DNA of 64,000 nucleotides, taken from the NCBI RefSeq assembly GCF_008641105.1, contig NZ_VTTI01000002.1, positions 286,050 to 350,049 on the forward strand, given 5' to 3'. Below the pieces are notes generated by a model. That model worked only from the letters and a program-made list of their open reading frames with translations. It made no database searches and was not told where the DNA came from. This DNA comes from Halopseudomonas salina. GTDB taxonomy: Bacteria; Pseudomonadota; Gammaproteobacteria; Pseudomonadales; Pseudomonadaceae. Shown in pieces: positions 25,432-36,209 of this stretch. How positions within the stretch are numbered: the first letter of the stretch is position 1; each line of letters opens with the position of its first letter. Made by a program: the position numbers and the translations under genes.

Positions 25432-26772
25432 CTACCTCCTTTTTGTCCCGCTAGCCGCATCCAGGCTGCGCAGATATTCCAATTTCTGCCCGATCTTGAG
25501 TTCCAGGCCACGGTCAGCCGGCTCGTAGTAGCGCTTCGGCTCCAACTCCTCGGGAAAGTAATCTTCCCCGGCCGCATAAGCCTGAGGTTCATTATGCGCG
25601 TAGCGATAGCCCTCGCTGTAGCCCAATTCCTTCATCAGTTTGGTCGGCGCATTGCGCAGGTGCAGCGGCGGCTCGTAGGACGGCTGGCTGGCGACATCCT
25701 TCATTACGGCATTGAACGCCTTGTAGACCGCGTTGCTCTTGGGGGCGCAGGCGATATAGACCACCGCCTGCGCAACCGCCAGCTCACCCTCCGGGCTACC
25801 CAGGCGCTCCTGTACATCCCAGGCATTGAGCGCCAGGGTAAGCGCCCGGGGATCCGCATTGCCCACCTCTTCACTGGCCATGCGCACCACTCGGCGAGCA
25901 ACAAACAGGGGATCGGCTCCGCCGTCAATCATTCTGGCGAACCAGTAGAGCGAAGCATCGGGATTGGATCCGCGCACCGACTTGTGCAGCGCAGAGATCT
26001 GGTCATAAAAGGCCTCACCACCCTTATCGAAGCGGCGCCGGGTATCGTTGAGCAGATCGCTGACAAGGGCGGTATCGATGGTACCGCCGTCATCGACAAG
26101 ATCAGCAGCAATTTCAAGCAGGTTCAGCAGACGACGGGCGTCACCATCGGCCGCATCAAGCAATATGCCCCGGGCCTCGTCACTGACCGATAGCGCATGC
26201 CGCCCCAGGCCGCGCTCGACATCCGTCAAGGCACGATCGATCAGGATCGACAGCGAGTCTTCATCCAGCGCCTTGAGCACATAGACCCGGGCGCGGGACA
26301 ACAAGGCGTTATTGAGCTCGAAAGAGGGGTTTTCAGTGGTGGCACCGATAAACAACAGGGTGCCATCTTCCACATAGGGCAAAAAGGCATCCTGCTGCGA
26401 CTTGTTGAAGCGATGCACCTCGTCAACAAACAGTATCGTCTGCCGGCCGCTTTGCGAAGCCTGCTGACGAGCCACTTCTACCGCCTGACGGATATCCTTT
26501 ACCCCGGCCAGCACCGCCGAAATACTCACAAAGTGCGCATCAGCCAGGGTGGCAAGCAAACGCGCCAGGGTGGTCTTGCCTACCCCCGGAGGTCCCCAGA
26601 AGATCATCGAATGCAATGCGCCCTGCTCCAACGCTACGCGCAGCGGGCGACTCGGTCCGAGCAGATGCGCCTGGCCGGTGTATTCGTCGAGTGTCGCTGG
26701 CCGCATGCGTGCGGCCAGCGGCTGATGCGTTCCCCGATCGGGGAAGAGGCCTGCCTCACTCACTGATGACAT
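25432..26772 (-). CDS. rarA: Replication-associated recombination protein RarA (MgsA)
   Basis: 446 residues from ATG 26772; the TTG 42 bases upstream is less likely. AAA+ ATPase related to clamp loaders: Walker [16 protein letters not shown], Walker [12 protein letters not shown], sensor GATTENPSF, then the C-terminal tetramerisation domain ([31 protein letters not shown]). It acts at stalled replication forks. The start overlaps the lolA stop by 17 bases. Confidence 0.95.
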   Translation of the reverse strand: MSSVSEAGLFPDRGTHQPLAARMRPATLDEYTGQAHLLGPSRPLRVALEQGALHSMIFWGPPGVGKTTLARLLATLADAHFVSISAVLAGVKDIRQAVEVARQQASQSGRQTILFVDEVHRFNKSQQDAFLPYVEDGTLLFIGATTENPSFELNNALLSRARVYVLKALDEDSLSILIDRALTDVERGLGRHALSVSDEARGILLDAADGDARRLLNLLEIAADLVDDGGTIDTALVSDLLNDTRRRFDKGGEAFYDQISALHKSVRGSNPDASLYWFARMIDGGADPLFVARRVVRMASEEVGNADPRALTLALNAWDVQERLGSPEGELAVAQAVVYIACAPKSNAVYKAFNAVMKDVASQPSYEPPLHLRNAPTKLMKELGYSEGYRYAHNEPQAYAAGEDYFPEELEPKRYYEPADRGLELKIGQKLEYLRSLDAASGTKRR

Positions 26773-27394
26773 CGACTCCCGGTGGAATCTCGAAGGTGAA
26801 ATCGCTTTGCTCAACGGATTCGTTGACCTTCACATCGCGGAACAGGATGTTGGTACGCTGACCTACCGCATCACTCATCTGCATGTCATTGATCTTGCCG
26901 TCCAGAAACGATAGGCGCAGATTGTCAAACAGGGTGTCGTTCGCCTTGGGAGTCAACAGGAACTCGGAGACACTGCCGCTCTCGATCACGGTAATGACAA
27001 AGTTTTCCTGTAGCTTGCTGACGTCGCCTGACAGCAACAACGCCGGTGTATGAGTCAGGCGTTTATCCATTTTCTGGATGGTCACCTGTTCCAGGTCGGG
27101 ATCGTAGAGCCATATCTGCTCGCCATCAGACACCAGCAACTGCTCGGCAGGCGGAGCGGTATGCCAGCGGAACATCCCCGGACGCTTCAGGACCAGGCTA
27201 CCTGTAGCCTCCTGCAGGTTGGCGCCGTTTGAGCTCAGCGTCATCTGGGAAAAGTCGGCGCTCATCGTATTGGCGCGCGACAGCAAGGTATTAAGTCGTT
27301 CTGCAGCCACAGCCTCTTCATTGGCCTGGGCTGCAATGGGCAGAGTCATCAGGCAAAGCGCCGCAAGGCTTGAGCGCAAAAGGTTTTTGATCAT
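26756..27394 (-). CDS. lolA: Outer-membrane lipoprotein carrier protein LolA
   Basis: 212 residues from ATG 27394, giving a clean signal peptide ([20 protein letters not shown], cut after AQA). The longer frame to a TTG at 27436 would spoil it. The mature part has the LolA fold pattern ([45 protein letters not shown]). LolA carries lipoproteins through the periplasm from LolCDE to LolB. It lies between ftsK and rarA, the conserved gammaproteobacterial order. Confidence 0.96.
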   Translation of the reverse strand: MIKNLLRSSLAALCLMTLPIAAQANEEAVAAERLNTLLSRANTMSADFSQMTLSSNGANLQEATGSLVLKRPGMFRWHTAPPAEQLLVSDGEQIWLYDPDLEQVTIQKMDKRLTHTPALLLSGDVSKLQENFVITVIESGSVSEFLLTPKANDTLFDNLRLSFLDGKINDMQMSDAVGQRTNILFRDVKVNESVEQSDFTFEIPPGVDVISE

Positions 27395-27432
27395 GATCAG
27401 GAGTATTCTCCGCTGAGTAAGGGTGGACCGCG

Positions 27433-29844
27433 TCAATCTCGTACTGGAGGCGGGGCAATCACCTCCCGCGAACCGTTGGTGTTCATTGATGTTACCACTC
27501 CGGCCATTTCCATGGATTCAATCATGCGAGCGGCTCTGTTATAGCCAATTTTGAGTTTGCGCTGTACGGCAGAAATAGAGGCCCGGCGACTTTCAGTGAC
27601 GAAACGCACAGCCTCGTCGTACAGTGCGTCTTCCTCGCTGTCACCGCCACCCATGCCACCGGATGTGTCAAAACTGCCGCCCGCGCCATCGTCTGCGCCG
27701 TCGAGTATGTCCTGAATGTAATCCGGCTCGCCTCGTTGTTTCCATGCGTCAACCAGACGGTGCACCTCATCGTCGGACACGAAGGCGCCGTGTACACGTA
27801 CCGGCAGACTGGTGCCCGGCGGCATATAGAGCATGTCACCGTGACCAAGCAGCTGTTCTGCCCCACCCTGGTCTAGAATCGTGCGCGAATCGATCTTGCT
27901 TGATACCTGGAAGGCCATGCGCGTCGGAATATTGGCCTTGATCAGGCCGGTAATCACATCCACCGATGGACGCTGGGTTGCCAGAATCAGGTGAATACCG
28001 GCGGCGCGGGCTTTCTGAGCGATACGCGCGATCAGTTCTTCCACTTTCTTGCCGACAATCATCATCATGTCGGCGAATTCGTCGATCACCACCACAATCA
28101 CCGGAAGCGTTTCCAGTTCGGGCGGGATGTCTTCCATGGATTCGCGGCGGAACAAGGGGTCGGTCAGCGGCGTGCCGGCTTTTTGTGCATCTTTTATCTT
28201 GCGGTTGTAGCCCGCCAGATTACGCACGCCCATGGCGGCCATGAGCTTGTAGCGGCGCTCCATCTCGGCCACACACCAACGCAGGGCGTTCGCAGCTTCC
28301 TTCATGTCGGTAACAACCGGCGCGAGTAGGTGCGGAATACCCTCGTAGATCGACAGCTCGAGCATCTTCGGATCGATCATGATCAGCCGCACTTCCTCTG
28401 GTGGTGCCTTGAACAGGATACTCAGCAGCATCGCGTTCACGCCCACTGACTTACCCGAGCCGGTCGTGCCGGCAACGAGCAGGTGCGGCATCTTGGCCAG
28501 GTCAGCCATTACCGGATGACCACCAATATCGTGACCCAGAGCCAGGGTTACCGGCGAGGTGGCCTCGTCGAACTCACGGGTCTGTAGCACCTCGGACAGG
28601 CGTACAATCTCGCGATCCTCGTTGGGGATCTCGATACCAACCGTTGTCTTGCCGGGGATGACCTCGACCACCCTTACGCTGATGACCGCAAGGGACCGGG
28701 CCAGATCCTTGGCCAGGTTGGAAATCTTGCTGACCTTGACGCCGGCAGCTGGTTGAATCTCGAACCGAGTAATCACCGGTCCGGGCTGGACTTTCTCAAC
28801 CTCGGCTTCCACGCCGAAATCCTTGAGCTTGAGCTCCAGCAACCGTGACATACCCTCCAGCGACTCAGCAGAAAACCCCTTGGTTTTTTTCAGGGCCGGA
28901 TCAAGAAGTGAAATGGGTGGCAGAGAGCCTGGCTCAATAGAATCGTTGAACAGCTTCGACTGTTTTTCCTTCTGTAGCCGTTCGCTGGACGGGGCCGGCT
29001 TGATATCCGGCGGTACGATCTCAGGCGGCTGGCGACCATCGCGGGACGCCTGGTGCTTGGCCAGGGACTCCTGGCGCCGAGCACGGGAAGCTTCAGCTTC
29101 GCGCTGTTCGGCCGCACTGAATACCGGTTCGCTGCGTGCGGCGGGCTGTTTCGTCGGTCGCGCCGGCAGATCACGTTCTACGGCAGCAGAAGCGCGACGA
29201 GCTCGCCAACTGTGCCAGGCACGTTTGAGCAGGTCGAGCAGATCCAGGGTGATCTTGCCGGTCAGTTCCATGACGCGAAACCAGGAAAGATTGGTAAAAA
29301 CCGTCAGACCAAACAGGAACAGGGTCAGAAAAAGTAAAGTGCTCCCCTGCATATTGAGGATTGGTCGGGCCATCTGGGACAGCAGCTCCCCGAGAACACC
29401 GCCCCCGCCACCGCCATCTATATTCGGGAAGTTATCTGGCGCACTACCATGCAGCGCAGCCAGAGCAGTGCCGGCCAACAAGGTCAATACAAAACCAATC
29501 AGACGCCAGGAGAACAGCCAGCCATTCCAGATAAAGGGCAAATGACGGCGGCGGAACATCTGCCAGACTTTCACCGCCACAATCACCGGAAACAGGTAAG
29601 CCAGATAGCCCAGGGAGAGCAACAACACATCAGCAATCCAGGCACCCATGCTACCGCCAGCGTTACCCACTTCACCGGTGCCGCCGCTACGTGTCCAGCC
29701 CGGATCAGAGGTGTCATAGCTCAACAGCGCCATGCTCAGGTACAGGCACAGGGCGATCATCGCCAGCAGTGCGCCCTCGCGAAGGCGCAGTGTCAGCTGT
29801 TCACGCCACACGGGCGGGGCTTTGCGGGCTTTGGTATCCTTCAA
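27433..29844 (-). CDS. ftsK: DNA translocase FtsK
   Basis: 803 residues. The only start upstream of the conserved region is a TTG at 29844, preceded by GGAAG and by an in-frame stop a few codons further up. Four membrane helices in the first 180 residues anchor it at the septum. A charged linker (about 205-320) follows, then the RecA-type motor with Walker [16 protein letters not shown] and Walker B region [14 protein letters not shown]. The C-terminal gamma winged helix ([23 protein letters not shown]) reads KOPS sequences. It pumps chromosome ends and activates XerCD at dif. Confidence 0.97.
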   Translation of the reverse strand: MKDTKARKAPPVWREQLTLRLREGALLAMIALCLYLSMALLSYDTSDPGWTRSGGTGEVGNAGGSMGAWIADVLLLSLGYLAYLFPVIVAVKVWQMFRRRHLPFIWNGWLFSWRLIGFVLTLLAGTALAALHGSAPDNFPNIDGGGGGGVLGELLSQMARPILNMQGSTLLFLTLFLFGLTVFTNLSWFRVMELTGKITLDLLDLLKRAWHSWRARRASAAVERDLPARPTKQPAARSEPVFSAAEQREAEASRARRQESLAKHQASRDGRQPPEIVPPDIKPAPSSERLQKEKQSKLFNDSIEPGSLPPISLLDPALKKTKGFSAESLEGMSRLLELKLKDFGVEAEVEKVQPGPVITRFEIQPAAGVKVSKISNLAKDLARSLAVISVRVVEVIPGKTTVGIEIPNEDREIVRLSEVLQTREFDEATSPVTLALGHDIGGHPVMADLAKMPHLLVAGTTGSGKSVGVNAMLLSILFKAPPEEVRLIMIDPKMLELSIYEGIPHLLAPVVTDMKEAANALRWCVAEMERRYKLMAAMGVRNLAGYNRKIKDAQKAGTPLTDPLFRRESMEDIPPELETLPVIVVVIDEFADMMMIVGKKVEELIARIAQKARAAGIHLILATQRPSVDVITGLIKANIPTRMAFQVSSKIDSRTILDQGGAEQLLGHGDMLYMPPGTSLPVRVHGAFVSDDEVHRLVDAWKQRGEPDYIQDILDGADDGAGGSFDTSGGMGGGDSEEDALYDEAVRFVTESRRASISAVQRKLKIGYNRAARMIESMEMAGVVTSMNTNGSREVIAPPPVRD

Positions 29845-30089
29845 AAGACTGGCTTCCGTCGTTGTTCAGCCGAACATTGTACGATGTCCGGGCGGGGAAT
29901 TCACAACTGCCTGGACGCGCGGCAGTCAGGTTTCAGAAACGAGTATAAGCGTCGGGTCTCACCGGTGGATGGTATTGGATCACATATTGAAATTATATTC
30001 ATGAATCACAATAACTTATATCAGTATCTTGATAAACTGTTTAAACATTCAAGATCGTGGCTCCCACGTTCGGAACAAGGTGCTGACTG
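29845..30089. other. AT-rich gene-free spacer between divergent ftsK and aat
   Basis: 245 bases without a credible gene. The half near aat (about 29980-30060) is clearly more AT-rich than its surroundings and holds the palindrome ATTCATGAAT at 29997-30006. Promoters of both genes should be here. In P. aeruginosa trxB lies at this point by memory; nothing resembling it remains. Confidence 0.5.
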
Positions 30090-30785
30090 ATGCCACAGCT
30101 TACATGGCTGCGCTCCGACAGCCTGGCTTTTCCGCCCCACAACCGGGCACTGACCGAACCTGACGGATTGCTTGCAGCGGGCGGCGACCTGTCGCCAGAA
30201 CGCTTGATAGAAGCCTACAGTCGGGGCATTTTCCCCTGGTACCAGGACGGCCAACCGCTGCTGTGGTGGTCTCCCAATCCACGCACCATTCTGCGCCCTG
30301 CCCACCTGCATATATCGCGCAGTATGCAGAAATTCATGCGCACAGCTGACCTCGAGATCACCTTGGACCGCAGTTTTGCCGAAGTGATCCATGCCTGTGC
30401 ACAACCGCGAGATTATACCGACGGCACCTGGATCACCTCGGAGATGCAATTTGCCTACTGCCGGCTGCACGAACTGGGCATCGCCCATTCCGTCGAAGTC
30501 TGGCAAGAGGGCCACCTTGTGGGAGGCCTGTATGGGGTTGCACTGGGGAAAGTGTTCTTTGGCGAGTCCATGTTCAGTCGCCGCAGCAACACATCCAAGG
30601 CTGCTTTCATATATCTGGTCGGAAAGCTCGAAAAATGGGGCTTCCAATTGATTGATTGTCAGATGCCAACCGAACACCTGTTCAGTCTGGGAGCTGAATC
30701 TATCAGCCGGAATGCCTTTCTGGCAAAACTGCAACTGCTTTGCCCTGCGCCCACTATCGGACTCTGGGGCGCTGATGAGTTGTAG
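30090..30785 (+). CDS. aat: Leucyl/phenylalanyl-tRNA--protein transferase
   Basis: 231 residues, full length. Recognisable blocks: [73 protein letters not shown] and LIDCQM. It adds Leu or Phe to N-terminal Lys/Arg so that ClpAP can degrade the protein. AAGGTG lies eight bases before the ATG. It precedes bpt (63-base gap), as in other Pseudomonadaceae, and is divergent from ftsK. Confidence 0.97.
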   Translation: MPQLTWLRSDSLAFPPHNRALTEPDGLLAAGGDLSPERLIEAYSRGIFPWYQDGQPLLWWSPNPRTILRPAHLHISRSMQKFMRTADLEITLDRSFAEVIHACAQPRDYTDGTWITSEMQFAYCRLHELGIAHSVEVWQEGHLVGGLYGVALGKVFFGESMFSRRSNTSKAAFIYLVGKLEKWGFQLIDCQMPTEHLFSLGAESISRNAFLAKLQLLCPAPTIGLWGADEL

Positions 30786-30848
30786 CTGGCCGAGCAACGC
30801 TTATACTGACGCATACGCAGCATCGAACATACTGTCGAGCAACCGTCC

Positions 30849-31556
30849 ATGACCAACCTCGCTCATCTGAAATTTTACGCCACGCATCCCCATGCCTGCA
30901 GCTATCTGGAAAATGAGCGCGCAACCACCCTTTTTCTCGATCCGCAAACACCCATTGACGTAGAAACCTACAGCCATCTTTCGGAGCTGGGGTTCCGGCG
31001 TAGCGGTGATCATCTTTACCGCCCCCACTGCCAGGCATGCAGTGCCTGCATCGCATCGCGCATACCGGCCGCAGACTTTTCACCAAGTCGCCAGCAAAAA
31101 CGCATCATCAAACGTAATGCCGACCTGCAGGTAACAGCTCATCCGCCCAGGGTGACTGACGAGATATATCAGTTGTACGCTCGTTATATCGAATCGCGCC
31201 ATGCAGATGGGGATATGTATCCACCGACCCGCGAACAGTTCGGCTCCTTTCTCGTCCGGGACTGGCCCTTCAGCCTCTTCTACGAATTTCGCCTTGATGG
31301 GCAACTGCTGGCCGTGGCAGTTACTGACCATATGCACAATGGACTTTCAGCGGTTTACACTTTTTTTGATCCGCAGTACCCACGTCGTAGTCTTGGGCGG
31401 TTTGCCATCCTCTGGCAGGTCGCGGAAGCCCGGCGCACCGGACTGCAAGGCGTTTATCTGGGCTACTGGATAAAAAACTGCCGCAAGATGAGCTACAAGA
31501 CCGAGTACCGGCCGCTGGAAATGCTAGTCAATCAACGCTGGATGCGTGTGAATTAA
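30849..31556 (+). CDS. bpt: Aspartate/glutamate leucyltransferase Bpt (arginyltransferase-like)
   Basis: 235 residues. The N-terminal cysteine-rich block ([19 protein letters not shown], about 56-74) and the C-terminal [26 protein letters not shown] segment are diagnostic of the Ate/Bpt family. Bacterial members attach Leu to N-terminal Asp or Glu; older annotations call it arginyltransferase. It works in the N-end rule with Aat. It sits between aat and infA as in other Pseudomonas genomes. Confidence 0.95.
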   Translation: MTNLAHLKFYATHPHACSYLENERATTLFLDPQTPIDVETYSHLSELGFRRSGDHLYRPHCQACSACIASRIPAADFSPSRQQKRIIKRNADLQVTAHPPRVTDEIYQLYARYIESRHADGDMYPPTREQFGSFLVRDWPFSLFYEFRLDGQLLAVAVTDHMHNGLSAVYTFFDPQYPRRSLGRFAILWQVAEARRTGLQGVYLGYWIKNCRKMSYKTEYRPLEMLVNQRWMRVN

Positions 31557-31730
31557 ATGCCTCCCCAAGCTACTGATCACCAGCAAAAGCGGTGATGAAT
31601 CGCCCAGCTGGCTAAATAAAGCCGATCAAACTTGGTTGTTGGGCGATTTTCAGGCACAATTGCTCACCTTTTTTGCGGGCGCTGCATTGGTGTCCCGCTG
31701 ATATTCCGTAATTTGAGAGGCCTTTGCTTA

Positions 31731-31949
31731 ATGGCGAAAGAAGACAGTATTGAAATGGAAGGCACCATTGTAGACACACTGCCGAACACCATGTTCCGCG
31801 TTGAACTGGAAAACGGTCACGTCGTTACTGCCCACATTTCAGGCAAGATGCGCAAGAACTACATCCGCATCCTGACCGGTGACAAGGTACGCGTCGAACT
31901 GACGCCCTACGACCTGACCAAGGGTCGCATTACCTACCGCGCTCGTTAA
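31731..31949 (+). CDS. infA: Translation initiation factor IF-1
   Basis: 72 residues, the standard length, beginning [20 protein letters not shown]. Single OB-fold S1-like domain with [20 protein letters not shown]. It blocks the ribosomal A site during initiation. GAGAGG lies about ten bases before the ATG at 31731; the frame is open further upstream but the family N-terminus fixes the start. A clpA gene usually follows in Pseudomonas but is absent here. Confidence 0.98.
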   Translation: MAKEDSIEMEGTIVDTLPNTMFRVELENGHVVTAHISGKMRKNYIRILTGDKVRVELTPYDLTKGRITYRAR

Positions 31950-32095
31950 TCCGGGGCGCTGCTCCCGGCAGTTCCGGCCAAACCGGCCAACGCCAACGCC
32001 AGATCTGATATGCGCACCCGTTAAAGCGGGTGGGCGTTCGCTTGCGCGCATTCCTTGTTTATCCACATTGTTTGTCCACATCAGAACGCAGCCAC

Positions 32096-32126
32096 AAAAA
32101 AACCGCTCACAAGGAGCGGTTTTTTG
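32096..32126. terminator. Bidirectional terminator between infA and acyl-CoA dehydrogenase
   Basis: Inverted repeat with stem ACCGCTC/GAGCGGT extended by A7 on the left and T6 on the right, loop ACAAG. T-runs appear on both strands, so it can end infA transcription and the convergent acyl-CoA dehydrogenase gene. Confidence 0.85.
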
Positions 32127-32150
32127 TTTCCGGCCGGAGCCAGGTGAAGC

Positions 32151-33359
32151 TTAGCGCTTCATGTACTGACCCAACTCGATCTTGCCAATCGCGGCGCGGT
32201 GTACTTCGTCCGGACCGTCGGCCAAACGCAGCGTGCGCTGCATGGCATACATGTGTGCCAGCGGAGTATCTTCCGACACACCTGCACCACCGTGCATCTG
32301 GATAGCACGGTCAATCACGCGTAGCGCAACGTTCGGTGCGACTACCTTGATCTGGGCAATTTCGCTCTTGGCGATCTTGTTGCCCACGGTATCCATCATG
32401 TAAGCGGCGTTCAGAGTCAACAGGCGAGCCTGGTTGATCTCGATGCGCGACTCGGCGATCAGGTCGATGTTGCCACCCAACTGAGCCAGACGCTTGCCGA
32501 ATGCCTCACGCTCTACTGAACGCTTGCACATCAGTTCCAGTGCGCGTTCGGCGGCACCGATGGAGCGCATGCAGTGGTGAATACGACCTGGCCCGAGGCG
32601 ACCCTGAGCGATTTCAAAACCACGACCTTCACCCAGCAACACGTTTTCGTAGGGAACGCGAACGTTGTCCAGGGTAACTTCAGCATGGCCGTGTGGCGCA
32701 TCGTCATAGCCGAATACCGGCAGCGGACGAATCACTTTCACGCCGGGGGTGTCCATGGGCACCAGAATCATCGAGTGCTGCTGGTGACGAGGCGCATCGG
32801 GATTGGTCAGACCCATGAAGATCATGATCTTGCAGCGTGGATCGCAAGCGCCTGAAGTCCACCACTTGCGACCGTTGATAACCCACTCATCGCCTTCGCG
32901 GCGGGCATTGGCCTGCATATTAGTGGCGTCAGATGAAGCAACGCCAGGCTCGGTCATGCCAAAGCAGGAACGGATTTCGCCAGCCAGCAGCGGCTTGACC
33001 CAACGCTCCTTCTGCTCTTCGTTGCCGTAGCGCACGATGGTTTCCATGTTGCCGGTGTCAGGCGCGCTGCAGTTGAATGCCTCGGAAGCCAGACCAGAAC
33101 GGCCCATCAGTTCAGCCAGTGGTGCGTATTCAAGGTTGGTCAAGCCAGCGCCCAGTTCGGACTCGGGCAGGAACAGGTTCCACAGGCCAGCAGCGCGAGC
33201 CTTGACTTTAAGCTCTTCAACGATGGCGGTAGGCTGCCAGCGATCGCCTTCGTTCACTTGCTCGTGGAAGATATGCTCGGCCGGGAATACATGTTCCTGC
33301 ATGAATGCATCAACGCGTTCGCGCAAGTCTTTAACCTTGGGGGAGTATCCGAAATCCAT
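32151..33359 (-). CDS. Acyl-CoA dehydrogenase
   Basis: 402 residues, complete. FAD-binding and catalytic blocks: [21 protein letters not shown] (about 133-153), [34 protein letters not shown] (helix carrying the usual substrate contacts), and the C-terminal [34 protein letters not shown]. The last part is typical of the ACAD10/11-like group, acting on medium or unusual acyl-CoAs. AAAGG lies nine bases before the ATG. It is divergent from a LysR-type regulator gene with an inverted repeat between, suggesting local control. Exact substrate unknown. Confidence 0.92.
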   Translation of the reverse strand: MDFGYSPKVKDLRERVDAFMQEHVFPAEHIFHEQVNEGDRWQPTAIVEELKVKARAAGLWNLFLPESELGAGLTNLEYAPLAELMGRSGLASEAFNCSAPDTGNMETIVRYGNEEQKERWVKPLLAGEIRSCFGMTEPGVASSDATNMQANARREGDEWVINGRKWWTSGACDPRCKIMIFMGLTNPDAPRHQQHSMILVPMDTPGVKVIRPLPVFGYDDAPHGHAEVTLDNVRVPYENVLLGEGRGFEIAQGRLGPGRIHHCMRSIGAAERALELMCKRSVEREAFGKRLAQLGGNIDLIAESRIEINQARLLTLNAAYMMDTVGNKIAKSEIAQIKVVAPNVALRVIDRAIQMHGGAGVSEDTPLAHMYAMQRTLRLADGPDEVHRAAIGKIELGQYMKR

Positions 33360-33457
33360 AGTTGCGTGCCTTTTTCAGTGACAATGTGTAAGCGACACCA
33401 ACGATGCTAGATGAGGCGAATCGATTTATCTAACCTATTTTCCGCGTGTATTAACAT

Positions 33458-33485
33458 TCATAAGCAATATATACTTCGCTTATGA
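33458..33485. promoter_or_regulatory. Inverted repeat between acyl-CoA dehydrogenase and LysR genes (probable LysR site)
   Basis: TCATAAGC-N12-GCTTATGA, perfect 8-bp arms in an AT-rich stretch. It lies about 100 bases upstream of the dehydrogenase start and 63 bases upstream of the LysR start. The dyad symmetry in a divergent LysR promoter region fits a LysR binding site. Inference from symmetry and place. Confidence 0.6.
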
Positions 33486-33547
33486 TGCCTCGGTGATGTC
33501 TCGTCTTGAGTCACGCCGTCCCACGCCCTATGAAGGATGATGTTGCG

Positions 33548-34492
33548 ATGAACCTCAGTAAAGTCGACTTGAACCTGTTCATTGTGTTCGACGCCATATA
33601 TACCGAAGCCAACCTGACCCGCGCCGGTCAGATAGTGGGTATTACCCAGCCCGCAGTGAGTAACGCCCTCGCCCGCCTGCGTGAAACTTTCAACGATCCG
33701 TTATTCGTACGCACTGCCCAGGGCATGGTGCCCACACCCATGGCGCAGAACATCATTACGCCGGTCCGTCATGCGTTGCAACTGCTGCGGGTCTCTGTGC
33801 AGGAGAGTCGCAGCTTCAATCCTGACGAAGCCACCAAGACCTATCGCATTAGCATGACCGATCTGTCCGAGGCGGTGATTCTACCGAACCTGGCTTCCCG
33901 GATCCGTCGCCTGGCCGTCAATATCAATATTGACAGCTTTCTCACCAAGCGCCGCGAAACCACCAAGGAACTGGCGGCCGGCCGTCTTGATTTCGCCATC
34001 GATGCGCCGTTGAATACCGATACCCAGGTCCGTCACGTCAAATTGTTCGAGGACCGCTATGTCTGTGTGATGCGCAAGGATCATCCCCTGGCGACCAAGA
34101 ACAAGATCACTCTGGATGACTATCTGGCCCAGTCGCACATCCATATCTCCAGCCGTCGCAACGGTCTGGGCCATGTGGACCTGGCCCTGGGCAAGATCGG
34201 CATCCAGCGTCGCGTGGTGCTGCGCTCGCAGCATTACCAGATGGCGCCTCTGGTACTCGACTCCACCGATATGGTGATGACCGTGCACGAGCGTTTTGCC
34301 CGCCGGCACAACCTGCATTACGTCGAGCTGCCCATCGATGACGTACCCCCCATCGAGACGCACCTGTTCTGGCACGAGAGTACCGACCAGGATCCGGCCA
34401 ACCGCTGGATGCGTGAACAGATCATCGAGCTGTCCCAACAGCTCGAACGAAAGATGAACAAGGAGCGCGACGCAGCTCTTGCAGCGTCCTGA
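33548..34492 (+). CDS. LysR-family transcriptional regulator
   Basis: 314 residues from ATG 33548. N-terminal winged helix (LNLFIVFDAIYTEANLTRAG..VGITQPAVSNALARLRETFNDPLFVRT, about 5-60), then the periplasmic-binding-type effector domain. The short upstream codons from a TTG at 33506 are not needed for the fold. It is transcribed divergently from an acyl-CoA dehydrogenase gene, so it probably regulates it in response to an acyl or carboxylate ligand. A hairpin with a partial T-run follows the gene. Confidence 0.92.
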   Translation: MNLSKVDLNLFIVFDAIYTEANLTRAGQIVGITQPAVSNALARLRETFNDPLFVRTAQGMVPTPMAQNIITPVRHALQLLRVSVQESRSFNPDEATKTYRISMTDLSEAVILPNLASRIRRLAVNINIDSFLTKRRETTKELAAGRLDFAIDAPLNTDTQVRHVKLFEDRYVCVMRKDHPLATKNKITLDDYLAQSHIHISSRRNGLGHVDLALGKIGIQRRVVLRSQHYQMAPLVLDSTDMVMTVHERFARRHNLHYVELPIDDVPPIETHLFWHESTDQDPANRWMREQIIELSQQLERKMNKERDAALAAS

Positions 34493-34504
34493 TTTCTGTT
34501 TCAG

Positions 34505-34531
34505 CCCCGGCGCTTCATGTGCCGGGGTCTT
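34505..34531 (+). terminator. Terminator hairpin after LysR gene
   Basis: Stem CCCCGGC/GCCGGGG (7 bp) around GCTTCATGT, followed by TCTTCCCC. It lies 13 bases after the LysR stop. The T-run is short, so moderate confidence. Confidence 0.6.
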
Positions 34532-34555
34532 CCCCTAGCCCACCTTAACCTCCCA

Positions 34556-34593
34556 TTGACAGGCTGCGTCAACAGCTTTACGTTAACGTAAAG
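34556..34593 (+). promoter_or_regulatory. liuR promoter -35 and perfect 18-bp palindrome (probable LiuR operator)
   Basis: TTGACA at 34556-34561 is a perfect -35. Starting 14 bases later, 34576-34593 reads CTTTACGTTAACGTAAAG, a perfect 18-bp palindrome covering the expected -10 position. A TTTACGTnnACGTAAA-type site is what I recall as the LiuR consensus in gammaproteobacteria. MerR-family regulators bind between -35 and -10 elements with long spacing. The palindrome is seen; the factor is inferred from the adjacent liuR gene. Confidence 0.75.
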
Positions 34594-34613
34594 GTCAAAT
34601 TGAAGGTTTCCCC

Positions 34614-35015
34614 ATGCAGCCCCTCACCTATTCTATTTCCGACCTCGCCCGCGAACTGGACATCACCACCCGCGCAATCCGTTTCTATGAAGAACAAGGG
34701 TTGCTGAGCCCGGAACGTCGTGGTCAGGAGCGCGTTTATTCCGCCCGTGACAAGGTCAGCTTGAAGCTTATTCTGCGCGGCAAACGCATCGGTTTTTCCC
34801 TGGCGGAATGCCGTGAGTTGATAAGCCTGTATGACCCCATGGGCGACAACCAGAAACAGCTCAATACCATGCTTGGCAAAATCGCCGAGCGTCGGGCGCA
34901 GCTCGAGCAACAGATGCTCGACATCCAACAAATGCAGATCGAGCTGGATACCGCTGAGGAACGCTGTCATGCAGCACTGACCCGAACACTGTCCGGACGC
35001 CCGATCAGCGCCTGA
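34614..35015 (+). CDS. liuR: MerR-family regulator of branched-chain catabolism LiuR
   Basis: 133 residues. MerR-type winged helix at the N-terminus (YSISDLARELDITTRAIRFYEEQGLLSPER), then a long dimerisation helix (KIAERRAQLEQQMLDIQQMQIEL). There are no metal-binding cysteines of the MerR/CueR type. It is the first gene before liuABCDE, the canonical location of LiuR, which represses or activates the leucine/isovalerate genes. A palindromic site lies 20 bases upstream of its start. GAAGG seven bases before the ATG. Confidence 0.93.
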   Translation: MQPLTYSISDLARELDITTRAIRFYEEQGLLSPERRGQERVYSARDKVSLKLILRGKRIGFSLAECRELISLYDPMGDNQKQLNTMLGKIAERRAQLEQQMLDIQQMQIELDTAEERCHAALTRTLSGRPISA

Positions 35016-35045
35016 TCATCTACTACAAAAATAAAAGGTGATTTC

Positions 35046-36209
35046 ATGCATTACACCTCCCTGAACTTCGCCCTGGGCGAAACCATCGACATGCTGCGCG
35101 AGCAGGTACGCGCCTTCTGCAGTGCGGAACTCGCCCCGCGCGCAGCCAGCATCGACAGCGACAACCAGTTCCCCAATGAAATGTGGCGCCGCTTTGGCGA
35201 TCTCGGCTTGCTCGGTGTCACGGTGCCTGAAGAGGATGGAGGCGCCGGCCTGGGCTACCTGGCCCACGTGGTGGCCATCGAAGAAATTAGCCGCGCCTCG
35301 GCGTCTGTGGGACTGTCCTATGGCGCGCACTCGAACCTGTGCGTCAACCAGATCAACCGCAACGGCAGTGCCGAGCAGAAAGCCCGGTATCTGCCCAAAC
35401 TGATCAGTGGCGAGCATATCGGCGCGCTGGCCATGAGTGAACCGAACGCCGGCTCCGATGTGGTCAGCATGAAATTGCGCGCCGACAAGCGCGGTGACCA
35501 CTACGTGCTGAACGGCACCAAGATGTGGATCACCAACGGCCCCGACGCCCATGTCTACGTGATCTACGCCAAGACCGAGCCGGAAAAAGGCCCCCACGGC
35601 ATTACCGCGTTTCTGGTCGAGCGTGACTGGCAAGGCTTTTCCCGAGGCCCGAAGCTGGACAAGCTGGGCATGCGCGGCTCCAACACCTGTGAATTGATAT
35701 TCGACAACGTAGAAGTACCAGCTGAAAACATCCTGGGCGGCCTGAACCTGGGCGTTAAGGTCCTGATGAGCGGCCTGGATTACGAGCGCGTAGTGCTGGC
35801 AGGCGGCCCGGTGGGCATCATGCAGGCGTGTCTGGATGAGGTCGTACCCTATATTCATGACCGCAAGCAGTTTGGCCAGAGCATCGGCGAATTCCAGTTG
35901 ATCCAGGGCAAGGTCGCCGACATGTACACGCAGCTCAATGCCAGTCGTGCCTACCTGTATGCCGTGGCGCAAGCCTGTGACCGTGGCGAGGCTACCCGCA
36001 AGGACGCCGCCGGCGTAATCCTCTACACCGCTGAACGCGCCACCCAGATGGCCCTGGACGTCATCCAGATTCTCGGTGGTAACGGCTATATCAACGATTA
36101 CCCCGCCGGTCGCTTGCTGCGCGACGCCAAGCTCTACGAAATCGGCGCGGGTACCAGCGAAATCCGACGCATGCTGATTGGGCGGGAGTTGTTTAATGAG
36201 ACACGCTGA
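35046..36209 (+). CDS. liuA: Isovaleryl-CoA dehydrogenase
   Basis: 387 residues, complete. It oxidises isovaleryl-CoA to 3-methylcrotonyl-CoA, the first committed step of leucine breakdown after the keto-acid dehydrogenase. FAD/substrate motifs [18 protein letters not shown] and [18 protein letters not shown] are present. The active-site glutamate sits in the helix [16 protein letters not shown], as in isovaleryl-CoA dehydrogenases. The C-terminal [20 protein letters not shown] is typical. AAGGTG before the ATG. 30 bases downstream of liuR. Confidence 0.96.
   Translation: MHYTSLNFALGETIDMLREQVRAFCSAELAPRAASIDSDNQFPNEMWRRFGDLGLLGVTVPEEDGGAGLGYLAHVVAIEEISRASASVGLSYGAHSNLCVNQINRNGSAEQKARYLPKLISGEHIGALAMSEPNAGSDVVSMKLRADKRGDHYVLNGTKMWITNGPDAHVYVIYAKTEPEKGPHGITAFLVERDWQGFSRGPKLDKLGMRGSNTCELIFDNVEVPAENILGGLNLGVKVLMSGLDYERVVLAGGPVGIMQACLDEVVPYIHDRKQFGQSIGEFQLIQGKVADMYTQLNASRAYLYAVAQACDRGEATRKDAAGVILYTAERATQMALDVIQILGGNGYINDYPAGRLLRDAKLYEIGAGTSEIRRMLIGRELFNETR

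Noticed and set aside
31950..32095. Stretch after infA checked for a tRNA gene
   Set aside because: It has a short hairpin (CACCCG/CGGGTG, near 32016-32031), but no cloverleaf or T-loop GTTCGA-type motif in the right place.
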